NCBI GenBank assembly: GCA_963205335.1 | Contig: CAUJIM010000019.1 | Coordinates: 38,692-102,691, forward strand | DNA length: 64,000 bases | Source: Pseudomonadota bacterium | GTDB taxonomy: Bacteria > Pseudomonadota > Gammaproteobacteria > Burkholderiales > Burkholderiaceae_C | Reading direction: 5' to 3' | Shown here: positions 45,165 to 53,806 of the stretch, one piece after another | Layout of the letters: every line of letters begins with the position of its first letter | How positions within the stretch are numbered: position 1 is the first letter of the stretch | Notes under the pieces: generated by a model | Told to the model about the DNA's origin: nothing | Seen by the model: only the letters and a program-made list of their open reading frames with translations | Database searches by the model: none | Position numbers and translations under genes: made by a program

Positions 45165-46154
45165 TCAGGGCTTGTAGTCGATGGCGCGCAATGCCTTGCC
45201 GGTGCGCTCGTTGTCCTGCCGCAGCGACGCATCGAGTTCGGCGGAGGTTTGCGTCGGGCTGCCCACGTCCATGCCGAGCGCGGCGAGCTGGCTCTTCATC
45301 GTTTGCGATGTGACGGCCTTGAGCAGTTCATTGCGCATCCGGTTGCGGATGTCCGCCGGTACGTCGGGCGTGGACCACACGGAGGTGCCCATGATCTGGC
45401 TGAGATCGGGGTAGCCGGATTCCGCGAGCGTGGGAACGTCGGGCAGGTAGGGCGAGCGTTGGGCGGACGTGACGGCCAGCGGGCGCACTTTGCCGGCCTT
45501 GGCCATCGGCAGCGTCGTGCCCATCCCGTCGAACATGAACTGCACCTGTCCGCCCATCAGGTCGGTCAGCGCGGGAGGCGATCCCTTGTAGCCGACGTGC
45601 ACCATGTCCAGGCCCGCGGCCTTGTTGAACTGCATGCCCTTGATGTGCGAGATCGTCCCGGGGCTGTACGACGCATACGAGGTTTTCCCGGGGTGGGCCT
45701 TCACGTAGGCGATCATCTCGGCGATGTTGTTGACCGGCAGGCGCGGATCCGCGATCAGCACCAGGGGCACGCTGGCCACTTCGGCCACCGGCGCCAGATC
45801 CTTGAAGGGATCGAAGCGGAACTTGTAGCTGTAGGGGTTCTCGGTGACCAGCGAGTTGGGCGAGAGCACGAAGGTATAGCCGTCGCGCGGCGCCCCGAGC
45901 ATGGCCTCGACCGCGAGGATGCCGCCCGCGCCGGGCTTGTTCTCGACGACGACGGTCTGTTTCGTGTCCTGCCGTATGCTCTCCGCGACGGTGCGGGCGA
46001 TCATGTCGGAGGCGCCGCCGGCCGGTGCCGGGACCACGATGCGGATGGGGCGGACGGGCCAGTCGTGCTGGGCGAAGGCGTGGGCGCAGGGCAGCGCGGC
46101 GAGGATCGCCGTGACGCACGCGCGGCGCGTGAAGCCGGGAGTTCTGGATGTCAT
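45165..46154 (-). CDS. Tripartite tricarboxylate transporter substrate-binding protein (TctC/Bug family)
   Basis: 329 residues. The N-terminus MTSRTPGFTRRACVTAILAALPCAHAFA is an export signal with twin arginines. The Bug signature WPVRPIRIVVPAPAGGASD and VVVENKPGAGGILAVEAMLG follow. It binds a carboxylate in the periplasm. ATG 46154 fits the signal peptide; the longer frame upstream is antisense-like repeat of the BKACE end and is rejected. It lies between the BKACE and CMD genes. Confidence 0.9.
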   Translation of the reverse strand: MTSRTPGFTRRACVTAILAALPCAHAFAQHDWPVRPIRIVVPAPAGGASDMIARTVAESIRQDTKQTVVVENKPGAGGILAVEAMLGAPRDGYTFVLSPNSLVTENPYSYKFRFDPFKDLAPVAEVASVPLVLIADPRLPVNNIAEMIAYVKAHPGKTSYASYSPGTISHIKGMQFNKAAGLDMVHVGYKGSPPALTDLMGGQVQFMFDGMGTTLPMAKAGKVRPLAVTSAQRSPYLPDVPTLAESGYPDLSQIMGTSVWSTPDVPADIRNRMRNELLKAVTSQTMKSQLAALGMDVGSPTQTSAELDASLRQDNERTGKALRAIDYKP

Positions 46155-46242
46155 TTTGCTTGAGCGGGGTGGTTGGTGCGGCGCACGCCTTGCCTCATGC
46201 GTGCGCATGGCTTCTCTTGGGGGTTGAGCGTGCGCGCCTGGT

Positions 46243-47301
46243 TCAGGCGACCTTGCGCAAATAGCCTTGCTGGCCGCCGTTGCGGTTGGGCGCGAAGCCG
46301 TTCTTTTCCAGCGTTTCTTCCACCGTGTCGTAGAACACGCCGATCTGGCACATCTCGCGCGCCTGCTGGGGCGTGGCGACGGGGCGGCTGCATTCGTTGG
46401 CGATGCGCACCAATTGTTCGATTTGCGCGGCCGTGCCCATTTTCTTGGTGCGCGTCTGGTTCCACAGGTTGTCTTCGGTGCCGCAGCGCACGTGCAGGCC
46501 CATCGCAATGCCCATCATGTTGACCGGCAGGACGTTCAGGACCGAGCTCTCCACCGTGAGGATGGCGCCATCGGGCACGGCGCGCACGAAGTTCGCCATG
46601 CTATAGATGCTGGGGGAGTCCATGCCGCCGCCGATGGCCACCCAGTTCATCACCAGCGGGCCCTTGTAGATGCCGCGCCGGATCAGGCGCTCCACCGATT
46701 CGAAACTGTTGAGGTTGTAGCACTGGAAGGCGCTCTGGATGCCCGCGTTGCTCAGGCGGCGGATGTGCTCCTCGGCCCAGCCCGGCTGCGCCGGCACCGT
46801 CATTTCCTTGTAGGCGTTGAACACGGCAGGGTCTTCCATCGACGTGCCCTTGATGTCGCGCGCATCGAACTGCTCCAGCACGTTCATCTGCGAGGTGTTG
46901 ACGGTCACGGTCACCTGGTCGGGCTTGGGATCGAGCTCGGCCAGCATGTGGCGCGTATCGTCGCTCAGCCACTTGGCTGCCGCGCCGTCGGTCTCGGGCG
47001 CGAAGCTGATCGAGCCGCCCACCTGGATGATCATGTCGGGCACGCGCGCGCGCACGCCTGCGATCAATTCGTTGAACTTGGACAGGCGCTTGCTGCCGCG
47101 GCCGTCGAGCTCGCGCACGTGCAGGTGCAGCACCTGCGCGCCCGCGTTGTAGCAATCCACGGCCCTCTGGATCTGGTCTTCCATCGTCACGGCGATTTCG
47201 CCGGGGAAGTCGCCGGGCATCCACGAGGGCGCGTACGGCGCGGCGGTGATGATCAGCGGCTGCTGGTTTTCCGGAAACAGGTGGCCATCGAGGAAATTCA
47301 T
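46243..47301 (-). CDS. Beta-keto acid cleavage enzyme (BKACE, DUF849 family)
   Basis: 352 residues. BKACE enzymes cleave a beta-keto acid with acetyl-CoA to give acetoacetate and a CoA ester; 3-keto-5-aminohexanoate is the founding substrate. The zinc ligands His59 and His61 in HLHVRE, the GGSISFAPE and NWVAIGGGMD segments and LHVRCGTEDNL near the end are in place. It is the first gene of the BKACE-tctC-CMD operon and diverges from an AraC-type regulator. The exact keto acid cannot be told from the sequence. Confidence 0.88.
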   Translation of the reverse strand: MNFLDGHLFPENQQPLIITAAPYAPSWMPGDFPGEIAVTMEDQIQRAVDCYNAGAQVLHLHVRELDGRGSKRLSKFNELIAGVRARVPDMIIQVGGSISFAPETDGAAAKWLSDDTRHMLAELDPKPDQVTVTVNTSQMNVLEQFDARDIKGTSMEDPAVFNAYKEMTVPAQPGWAEEHIRRLSNAGIQSAFQCYNLNSFESVERLIRRGIYKGPLVMNWVAIGGGMDSPSIYSMANFVRAVPDGAILTVESSVLNVLPVNMMGIAMGLHVRCGTEDNLWNQTRTKKMGTAAQIEQLVRIANECSRPVATPQQAREMCQIGVFYDTVEETLEKNGFAPNRNGGQQGYLRKVA

Positions 47302-47407
47302 GGGTGCCTTTCAGTACGACGAGGGGATGGGGGATCGGACGCCGTTTGCTCCCGGCGCCGCTCAGCGAAAAATGTAGGCGGGAAGGTGGTTCGATGCTTG
47401 ACGTTTC

Positions 47408-47435
47408 GGGACACTGATTTATCCTATTGGGACAC
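47408..47435. promoter_or_regulatory. Direct repeats GGGACAC, 21 bp apart, between BKACE and the AraC regulator
   Basis: GGGACAC occurs at 47408-47414 and 47429-47435, that is two helical turns apart, in the same orientation. This is the usual geometry of AraC/XylS operators. They lie 16 bases before the regulator ATG and about 110 bases from the BKACE start, so they may control both. Confidence 0.45.
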
Positions 47436-47450
47436 CGAGGGAAAACCCGC

Positions 47451-48422
47451 ATGACCGCCCTGATGCGCAGCGCAAGCCTTGCCCATTACGCCGACCTCGC
47501 CGCCAGCGTCGGCTTGGTGCCGCATGAAATGCTCGCTGCCGTGGGGCTTCCGCGCTCATGCCTCGACAACACGGAACTGCGGGTCCCCGCGGCGTCGGTG
47601 ATGCGCCTCCTGGAGCGGTCGGGAGAGATGTCGGGCGAAGAGGCGTTCGGGCTGCGGCTGTCGGTCACGCGCCGGCTGTCTTCTTTCGGCCTCGTCGGCA
47701 TGCTGGCGCGCGACGAGCCGACGCTGCGGCAGGTGCTCGATACGCTGACCCGCTATCTCTATCTGCACAACGCGAGCCTGACCACCAGGATTCACGAATC
47801 GGGTGGCGTTGCCGTGATCGAGCAGCTGTTCCTGCCGTCGGCGAGCGCCGGCCGGCAATCGGTCGAGCTGGGAGTGGGGGCGCTTTACCACACGCTGTGC
47901 CTCGCCCTGGGCAAGGACTGGCAGCCGCGCAGTGTCAGCTTCATGCACCCGGCGCCGGCCAATCTGTCCTGGCACCGCAGCATCCTCGGGAGCAATGTCT
48001 TTTTCTCGCAGGACCACAACGGCATCGCCCTTTCGGCGTTCGAAATGGACGTTCCCCTGCGCTTTGCCGACCCTGTCATGCGCCAGCAGGTGCGGCGGCT
48101 GGTGCACGACGACCTGCCCGCGCGCGGGCTCACGTTCCGCGAGGAGGTGGAGCGGCTCATCACCGCGCTGCTTCCCACCGGGCGCTGCCGTGTCGACCAG
48201 GTTGCGATGCATCTGGGGGTGGACCGCCGCACCGTGCATCGCAGGCTTGCCGCGCACGGGACCACGTTCATCGAGCTGCTCGACGGTATTCGCCTGGAGC
48301 AGGCCCAGCGCCTGATGGGCTACGGTGACCGCAGGCTCACGGACATCGCGGCGCTGCTGGGGTTCGGCAGCCTGAGTTCGTTTTCCCGGTGGAGGCAGAA
48401 ACACCCTGGCAGCGGCAGTTGA
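47451..48422 (+). CDS. AraC-family transcriptional regulator (arabinose-binding-like N-domain)
   Basis: 323 residues. The N-terminal ~200 residues match the Arabinose_bd domain of ArgR/OruR-like regulators (MTALMRSASLAHYADLAASVGL). The C-terminal HTH reads RCRVDQVAMHLGVDRRTVHRRL and RRLTDIAALLGFGSLSSFSRW. It ends just after the second helix (RQKHPGSGS), a few residues shorter than usual. Its divergent neighbour is the BKACE operon, the likely target. ATG 47451 is preferred to an upstream TTG. Confidence 0.87.
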   Translation: MTALMRSASLAHYADLAASVGLVPHEMLAAVGLPRSCLDNTELRVPAASVMRLLERSGEMSGEEAFGLRLSVTRRLSSFGLVGMLARDEPTLRQVLDTLTRYLYLHNASLTTRIHESGGVAVIEQLFLPSASAGRQSVELGVGALYHTLCLALGKDWQPRSVSFMHPAPANLSWHRSILGSNVFFSQDHNGIALSAFEMDVPLRFADPVMRQQVRRLVHDDLPARGLTFREEVERLITALLPTGRCRVDQVAMHLGVDRRTVHRRLAAHGTTFIELLDGIRLEQAQRLMGYGDRRLTDIAALLGFGSLSSFSRWRQKHPGSGS

Positions 48423-48636
48423 GTGGTGGTTGCCGGTGGGCTCTGCTTTGGTCTTCGCCCTCTGCGCCGGGTGCATGTGCCGCCACTGGCATGGCTTGGT
48501 CGACGAGAGGAAGTCCCTGGCTGGCTCCTAGGGTCTTCACGTAGTGCCTTGGTACGGCCGATTGCCGATACTCCAAGGGTGCTGGGTGTGTCGTGCGGGA
48601 GACAGGGTGCCAGCACAGCATTGCGGAGCCATGGTC

Positions 48637-50163
48637 ATGCAATTGCCACTACAGCTTGTGCCGGCGGCTGGCAAGAGCCTGCAGGCCCAGATTGCCGAGC
48701 AAATCCGACAATTGATTCTGGATCGACGGCTCGCACCGAGTACGCGAATGCCGGCGACGCGCGAGCTCGCGAGCGATCTGCGGGTCTCGCGCAACACGGT
48801 CATGGGCGCGTATGCGCGCCTGATCGCGGAAGGGCTGATCGAATCGCGCGAGCCGACGGGGACTTTCGTCGTCGACCGGGTGCACGACGAGGGCCCTTCG
48901 GTGGTGCCGCTGCCGTGCGTCGGTGCCGGGCTGGTGCCTGCATCGCGCGCCGTGCATTTGCGCATGCGCGCGGAGTCCCATCAGGTGATGCCGCCGTACG
49001 CGCACGAATTGGGTTTCGATTTCTGGGTGGGCCGGCCCGATGCGCGGCTGTTTCCGATGCGCGCCTGGCAGTCGTTGCTGCTGCGCATGTTGCGCGGCAA
49101 CGCACGCAAGCTCTGTGATTATGGCGACCCGCAGGGCTTGTGGGAGCTGCGCGTGGCCATTGCGGCGCACGTGGGTGCGACGCGCGGCATCGCGACCTCG
49201 CCCGAGCGCATCGTGGTGACCAACGGCATCCAGGAGGGGCTCAATTTGCTCGCCTGCCTGCTCGTTGCGCCGGGCGTGCAGGTGGCGGTCGAGAACCCCT
49301 GCTATCGGGGGGCGGCCAACGTGTTCGTGAACCACGGCGCGACACTGCTGCCGGTGGCCGTGGACCGCGACGGGCTGGATCCATGCCACCTGCCGGCGAC
49401 GGCGGCGCTGGCCTATACCACCCCTTCGCACCAATATCCGCTGGGCGCGACGCTGTCGTTGCCCCGCAGGCAGGCGTTGCTTGACTGGGCCAGTGCGTGT
49501 GGGGGCTATGTTGCCGAGGACGATTACGACAGCGACTTTTTTTATGACGGCACGCCGTTGCCGGCGCTCAAGAGTCTGGATCGCAACGACCAGGTGATCT
49601 ACCTCGGAACCTTCTCCAAGAGCCTGGGCGCGGGCCTGCGCATCGGCTACATGGTGCTGCCGGTCGAGCTGGTCGAGTCGGCGTGCCACGCGAAAGCCCT
49701 GCTCAACAACTGCCAGCCGTGGCTCGAGCAGGCGGCGCTGGCGGCGTTCATCGCCGATGGGGGCTACGCGCACCATTTGCGTCGCCTGCGGCAGCTGTAT
49801 GCGGCGCGGCGCAACCACCTGTGCGCTGCGCTTGCTCATTTCCTGCCGGACTGGCAGGTGGATGGCCACGGGGGCGGCATGCACGTGGTGGCGCGCTTGC
49901 CGGAAGAGGGCCCGGTGGCCCGCGAGGTCGAGGCGCTGGCGCGGGCGTCCGGCATCGGTGTCTATGGAATCGACAGCGGCAATGCCCTGATGCTTGGCGT
50001 ACCCGACACGGATGCGCTGCATCGGGTCGTGCTGCTGGGCTATGCCGCGCTGAACGAAACCGAGGTCAGCGATGCGCTGCTGCGTCTGCGGCAGGCCGTC
50101 GGAGGAGGCCGGCTGCGGGAAGTCCCGGGCCGCGTGCGTGAAAGCCTTGCGAGCACGGCGTAG
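48637..50163 (+). CDS. MocR/PdxR-family regulator (GntR HTH fused to aminotransferase fold)
   Basis: 508 residues. The GntR winged helix (LQAQIAEQIRQLILDRRLAPSTRMPATRELASDLRVSRNTVMGAYARL) occupies the first ~80 residues, and a class-I aminotransferase-like domain the rest. The PLP lysine lies in YLGTFSKSLGAGLRIGY, and EDDYDSDF supplies the PLP aspartate. MocR proteins regulate PLP, GABA or taurine genes. None of these lie next to it: it is convergent with ccmB, only six bases away. ATG 48637 has GGAG at the right distance; ATG 48631 would be too close. Confidence 0.9.
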   Translation: MQLPLQLVPAAGKSLQAQIAEQIRQLILDRRLAPSTRMPATRELASDLRVSRNTVMGAYARLIAEGLIESREPTGTFVVDRVHDEGPSVVPLPCVGAGLVPASRAVHLRMRAESHQVMPPYAHELGFDFWVGRPDARLFPMRAWQSLLLRMLRGNARKLCDYGDPQGLWELRVAIAAHVGATRGIATSPERIVVTNGIQEGLNLLACLLVAPGVQVAVENPCYRGAANVFVNHGATLLPVAVDRDGLDPCHLPATAALAYTTPSHQYPLGATLSLPRRQALLDWASACGGYVAEDDYDSDFFYDGTPLPALKSLDRNDQVIYLGTFSKSLGAGLRIGYMVLPVELVESACHAKALLNNCQPWLEQAALAAFIADGGYAHHLRRLRQLYAARRNHLCAALAHFLPDWQVDGHGGGMHVVARLPEEGPVAREVEALARASGIGVYGIDSGNALMLGVPDTDALHRVVLLGYAALNETEVSDALLRLRQAVGGGRLREVPGRVRESLASTA

Positions 50164-50169
50164 CGCGGG

Positions 50170-50889
50170 TTATTCCACCGATATGCGCAGTGCCCAGGCG
50201 GTGGCCCATGGGCCGAGAAAAAGTGCCAGGGCCAGAATGGCCCCCAGCAGCGAGAAATGGGCGGAGACGCCCAGGCCCGACGCGCTGGCGTGCACCGCCG
50301 CGGCACCGAAGACCAGCACCGGGATGTACAGGGGCAGGACCAGCAGGGACAGCAGCACACCGCCGCCACGCGCGCCCAGGGTCAGGGCCGACATGATCGC
50401 GCCGATCAGGCTCAGCGCGGGAGTGCCGAGCAGCAGGGACATGAACAGCACGCCGATGGCGTCGGTGTGGAGGTCGAATTGCAAGGCCAGCAGCGGCGAG
50501 AGCAGCGCGAGCAGGACGCCCGAGCTCAGCCAGTGGGCCGTGATCTTTGCCAGCGCCAGCAGGGGCAGCGGTACCGCTGCCAGCAGCATTTGCTCGAGCG
50601 TTCCGTCCTGGTGGTCGTCGGCAAACATCCGCGGCAGCGACAGCATGGCGGCCAGCAGCGCTGCGACCCAGATCACGCCGGGGGCCATGCTGCGCAGCAG
50701 TGCCGGGTCTGCGCCTGTCCCGAGAGGGAACAGGCTGACGACGATGAAAAAGAAAACGATGGCCGCTGCCGAGTCCGATTGCCGGCGCAGCGCGATCTTC
50801 ATGTCGCGCAGGAAAAGCTGCCGCATGCCTCCGAGCGGGCCGATGGCCCGAGGGGCCTCGGCAGCGTCGTTGGATACGGTCGCGCTCAT
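50170..50889 (-). CDS. ccmB: Heme exporter permease CcmB
   Basis: 239 residues and six helices. RDMKIALRRQSDSAAAIVFFFIVVSLFPLG near the N-terminus, FADDHQDGTLEQMLL and the last segment (LLSLLVLPLYIPVLVFGA) match CcmB, which with CcmA and CcmC releases holo-CcmE. The start is ATG 50889, in an ATGA overlap with ccmA. It is the last gene of the haoA-haoB-ccm unit. Confidence 0.92.
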   Translation of the reverse strand: MSATVSNDAAEAPRAIGPLGGMRQLFLRDMKIALRRQSDSAAAIVFFFIVVSLFPLGTGADPALLRSMAPGVIWVAALLAAMLSLPRMFADDHQDGTLEQMLLAAVPLPLLALAKITAHWLSSGVLLALLSPLLALQFDLHTDAIGVLFMSLLLGTPALSLIGAIMSALTLGARGGGVLLSLLVLPLYIPVLVFGAAAVHASASGLGVSAHFSLLGAILALALFLGPWATAWALRISVE

Positions 50890-51557
50890 AGCTGCAACTC
50901 GATTCGCGGCACCCGGGTGTCCAGTTCGACGTTTTGGTGGCTCGTCAGCACGACGATGCCACCGCGCGCCGCCTGCCGGCCGATGAGCCCGATGAGCCAC
51001 TGTGTTGCCGCCGTGTCCAGGGCATTGAAGGGTTCGTCCAGTACCCAGAGGCGCGTTGGCGCAAGCACTAGGCGCGCCAGTGCGGCGCGCCGGCGCTGCC
51101 CCTGGGACAGGGTGCGCACGGGCACGCGCTCGTGGCCCGTCAGGCCCGCGTCGGCAAGGGCCTGCCGCGCATGCGCCGGATCGAAGCCCACGCCGGCGAG
51201 GGCGGCGGTCACCTGCAGGTTTTCCAGCGCCGACAACTCGCCTTTCAGGCCGGGCGCGTGCCCGAGAAAGATCAACTGCCGGCCGAATTCCTCGCGCAAC
51301 TCCGTGATGCGGCGGCCGTTCCACCATACCTTGCCCTGGTGCGGCGACAGCAGGCCGCAGACGATGCGCAGCAGACTTGTCTTGCCGGCGCCGTTGGCAC
51401 CGAGCACGCGCAGCACGTGGCCGTGCGGCACCGAAAGCGTGAGGTCCGAAAACAGTACGCGGCGTGCGCGGATGCATTGCAACTGCGCGAGATGCAGTCC
51501 CGCATCGGGCGGCAAAGCCGCTCGCGCTTGGACGCCTTCCACGACGGCGGCCGACAT
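50886..51557 (-). CDS. ccmA: Cytochrome c biogenesis ATP-binding protein CcmA
   Basis: 223 residues. Walker A GANGAGKTS, signature LSQGQRRRAALARL and Walker B LWVLDEPFNALD identify the CcmA ATPase, which drives release of heme-loaded CcmE from CcmC. Its ATG overlaps the ccmI stop by one base (TGATG). The longer frame upstream is ccmI DNA. In most bacteria ccmAB comes first; here the pair is at the end, after ccmI. Confidence 0.92.
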   Translation of the reverse strand: MSAAVVEGVQARAALPPDAGLHLAQLQCIRARRVLFSDLTLSVPHGHVLRVLGANGAGKTSLLRIVCGLLSPHQGKVWWNGRRITELREEFGRQLIFLGHAPGLKGELSALENLQVTAALAGVGFDPAHARQALADAGLTGHERVPVRTLSQGQRRRAALARLVLAPTRLWVLDEPFNALDTAATQWLIGLIGRQAARGGIVVLTSHQNVELDTRVPRIELQL

Positions 51558-52810
51558 CAGCGCTCGATGACCCGGTCCATCACGATGCGCACGTCCTTGC
51601 TGCCGACGGCGACATTCTCGATGCTGCCTTCGATGTCGCCCGGCTGGGCGTTCGCGCTGCCCAGGCGGGAGATGCGCGCCACGAGATTGACATTGGCAAA
51701 CTTGGACAGCTGCATGCCCTGCACCATCGCGCTGCTGTCGTCGAGCGTGAACGTGACGGGCCACCCGTCGGCGCGGGTGCGCACGGCCGCCAGGGGCATT
51801 GGCGGTCCGTTGGGGGCGCGGGCGAATATGAACAGGGTATCGGATGCGGCCACCTTTGTTGCCAGGGGGGCGGCGACGGTCACCGTCCCGCGGATCTCCG
51901 CGCCCGCCGGAGCGTGCGCGCTCTTGGCCGCAGGCGCTGGCGTCTGCGTGCGCGCCGCGGCGGGAGCCGGCGGAGCCTCGTCACCGCGGGCGCGCGCCAG
52001 CAGCTCATTGATGCGCTTGCTGTCTTCCGAGCCTTCGGGCAGGAGAGACTTGAGGCGCCCCCAGTGCGCCAGGGCCGCGGTGCTGTCGCCACGCTGCAAG
52101 GCCGCGAGGCCGGCGAATGCGAGCGCGTTGAAGTTGTTCGGGTCCAGTGTGAGCGCACGCTCGACGAATTGCGTGGGTTCGCCGGACAGATTGCGATCGT
52201 GTGCGATGGCGAGCGTGTTGGCGTATTCGACCCAGAGATCCGGGTTGTCGGCCATCAGGGTCGTGGCCTTTTTGTAGGCTTCGAGCGCATCGTCGATGCG
52301 GCGCATCTGGAAGTACGAGCGCGCCAGCAGCACCCAGCCCTCGACATCGGTTCCATCCTTGGCCAGCCGCGCCTGCAGTGCCGCGACCGCCGCATCGTCC
52401 GGTGCGTGGGACGCTTCACCACCACCACCTGCCTGCGCCAATGCTCCCGCGCGTGTCAGGGTCCCGGGCTGGCCGACCGTGAGGTAGAGCACGGTGGCGA
52501 GCAATGGCAGCACGATGGCGGTGGCGAGTGCGGCGCCCCAGTTGGCGCGCAGGCTCGATTGCGCGCTCGCCTGTGTCTGCTGCCGGGTTTGCAGTGCCTG
52601 GCGTTCCAGTTCGATGCGGGCTTGCTCGAATTCGGCGGCAGTGAGTTCGCCGGCGGCTTTTTCGGCTTGCAGCTCGCGCATGCCATCGGCCAGTACGGTG
52701 AGGTCTTCGCCGAGCGTGGCGTCGCGCCGCGTACCGCGCACCAGCGGGACGATCACGATGGCCAATGCCAGCAGCACCATGAGTGCAGCCAGCGCGATGA
52801 ACAGCGTCAT
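51557..52810 (-). CDS. ccmI: Cytochrome c biogenesis protein CcmI
   Basis: 417 residues. The N-terminal region (MTLFIALAALMVLLALAIVIV, then a helix near 95-113) is the CcmI-1 part that contacts CcmFH. The TPR-like region (about 140-240: AALQARLAKDGTDVEGWVLLARSYFQMRRIDDALEAYKKA) is the apocytochrome chaperone that binds C-terminal helices of apo-cytochromes. The C-terminal 110 residues are the CcmI/NrfG-type beta domain. It overlaps ccmH by ATGA. It would capture the eight-heme apo-HaoA among others. Confidence 0.9.
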   Translation of the reverse strand: MTLFIALAALMVLLALAIVIVPLVRGTRRDATLGEDLTVLADGMRELQAEKAAGELTAAEFEQARIELERQALQTRQQTQASAQSSLRANWGAALATAIVLPLLATVLYLTVGQPGTLTRAGALAQAGGGGEASHAPDDAAVAALQARLAKDGTDVEGWVLLARSYFQMRRIDDALEAYKKATTLMADNPDLWVEYANTLAIAHDRNLSGEPTQFVERALTLDPNNFNALAFAGLAALQRGDSTAALAHWGRLKSLLPEGSEDSKRINELLARARGDEAPPAPAAARTQTPAPAAKSAHAPAGAEIRGTVTVAAPLATKVAASDTLFIFARAPNGPPMPLAAVRTRADGWPVTFTLDDSSAMVQGMQLSKFANVNLVARISRLGSANAQPGDIEGSIENVAVGSKDVRIVMDRVIER

Positions 52811-53286
52811 GTATCTTTCTCCTCGGTAAGGCCGAGCAGTTGTCGTGCGCGTTGGGCGTCTTGCGTACTGAGATCAGGGGTGGGTTCTTCGGGCGGACGG
52901 TGGCGGATCGCTCGCCAGAGGACACCGAAGGCAATCACCAGCAGAACAAAGGGCCCGATCCAGAGCAATACGGTCTTGGTGCTCAGCCGTGGCTTGTAGA
53001 GCACGAAGTCGCCGTAGCGGTCGACCATGAATTTGCGAATCTGGTCAGGTGTTTCTCCTGCCTGGAGCTTGGTGCGAATCTGCTGGCGCAGATCGCTGGC
53101 CAAATCCGCCTGCGATGCGGCGATGGTTTCGTTCTGGCAGACCAGGCAGCGCAGCTCTTGCGAGATCTCCAGGACGCGCTCTTCGAGCGCCGGGTCGTTG
53201 GACAGCATGGGCGCTTCGGTGGCAATGGCACTGCTGGCCCACAACCACGCGCAGCACAGTGCGCCCCACAGCAGATATTTACGCAC
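52807..53286 (-). CDS. ccmH: Cytochrome c maturation thiol oxidoreductase CcmH
   Basis: 159 residues. A signal peptide leads to the periplasmic domain with LRCLVCQN, whose Cys47 and Cys50 reduce the apocytochrome CxxCH disulphide. One C-terminal helix (TVLLWIGPFVLLVIAFGVLW) anchors it. The start is GTG 53286, eight bases inside the ccmG end. It is the short form of CcmH; the long TPR part is the separate ccmI gene. Confidence 0.92.
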   Translation of the reverse strand: MRKYLLWGALCCAWLWASSAIATEAPMLSNDPALEERVLEISQELRCLVCQNETIAASQADLASDLRQQIRTKLQAGETPDQIRKFMVDRYGDFVLYKPRLSTKTVLLWIGPFVLLVIAFGVLWRAIRHRPPEEPTPDLSTQDAQRARQLLGLTEEKDT

Positions 53287-53806
53287 CGAGTTTCCTCATC
53301 AGGGGCAAGATGGTGTCTCGCAGCACCTCCGGCGTGATCGGGCCGATCTGCTTGTGCCGGATCACGCCTTCCTTGTCGATGATGAAGGTTTCCGGTACCC
53401 CGTAAACGCCGAGATCGATGCCGACCGTCCCCTGTGTGTCCGACAGCGACTCGGTGTAGGGGTTACCGAAGCGGGCGAGCCACTGCAGCGCATCTTCGCG
53501 CTTGTCCTTGTAGTTCAGGCCGTAAACCAGCACCGATTTGTCGGTCTTGGACAGTTCGACCAGCACCGGGTGTTCGACGCGGCATGCCACGCACCACGAA
53601 GCCCAGACGTTGAGCATCCAGACCTTGCCACGCAGGTCCTTGGGGCCGAAGGTCTGCTGCGGCGCGTTCAGTTGCGGCAACTCGAAGGCCGGCACCGGCT
53701 TGTTGACGAGTGGCGATGGCAGTTCGCGGGGATTGAGCGTCAGGCCAATGGCCAGAAAGGCAATCAATACGCCGAAAACCGCAATCGGGACGACACCCTT
53801 CCTCAT
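53279..53806 (-). CDS. ccmG: Thiol:disulfide interchange protein CcmG/DsbE
   Basis: 175 residues. One N-terminal anchor (5-22) holds a periplasmic thioredoxin fold with Cys72-Val-Ala-Cys75 (NVWASWCVACRVEHP) and GVYGVPETFIIDKEG (the cis-proline loop). It keeps apocytochrome cysteines reduced for heme attachment. ATG 53806 overlaps the ccmF stop (ATGA). The longer frame upstream is ccmF DNA. Confidence 0.93.
   Translation of the reverse strand: MRKGVVPIAVFGVLIAFLAIGLTLNPRELPSPLVNKPVPAFELPQLNAPQQTFGPKDLRGKVWMLNVWASWCVACRVEHPVLVELSKTDKSVLVYGLNYKDKREDALQWLARFGNPYTESLSDTQGTVGIDLGVYGVPETFIIDKEGVIRHKQIGPITPEVLRDTILPLMRKLGA

Noticed and set aside
48547..48578. CCTTGG ... CCAAGG inverted repeat upstream of the MocR gene
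   Set aside because: Only 6 bp with a 20-base gap; MocR operators are usually direct repeats. Likely chance in GC-rich DNA.
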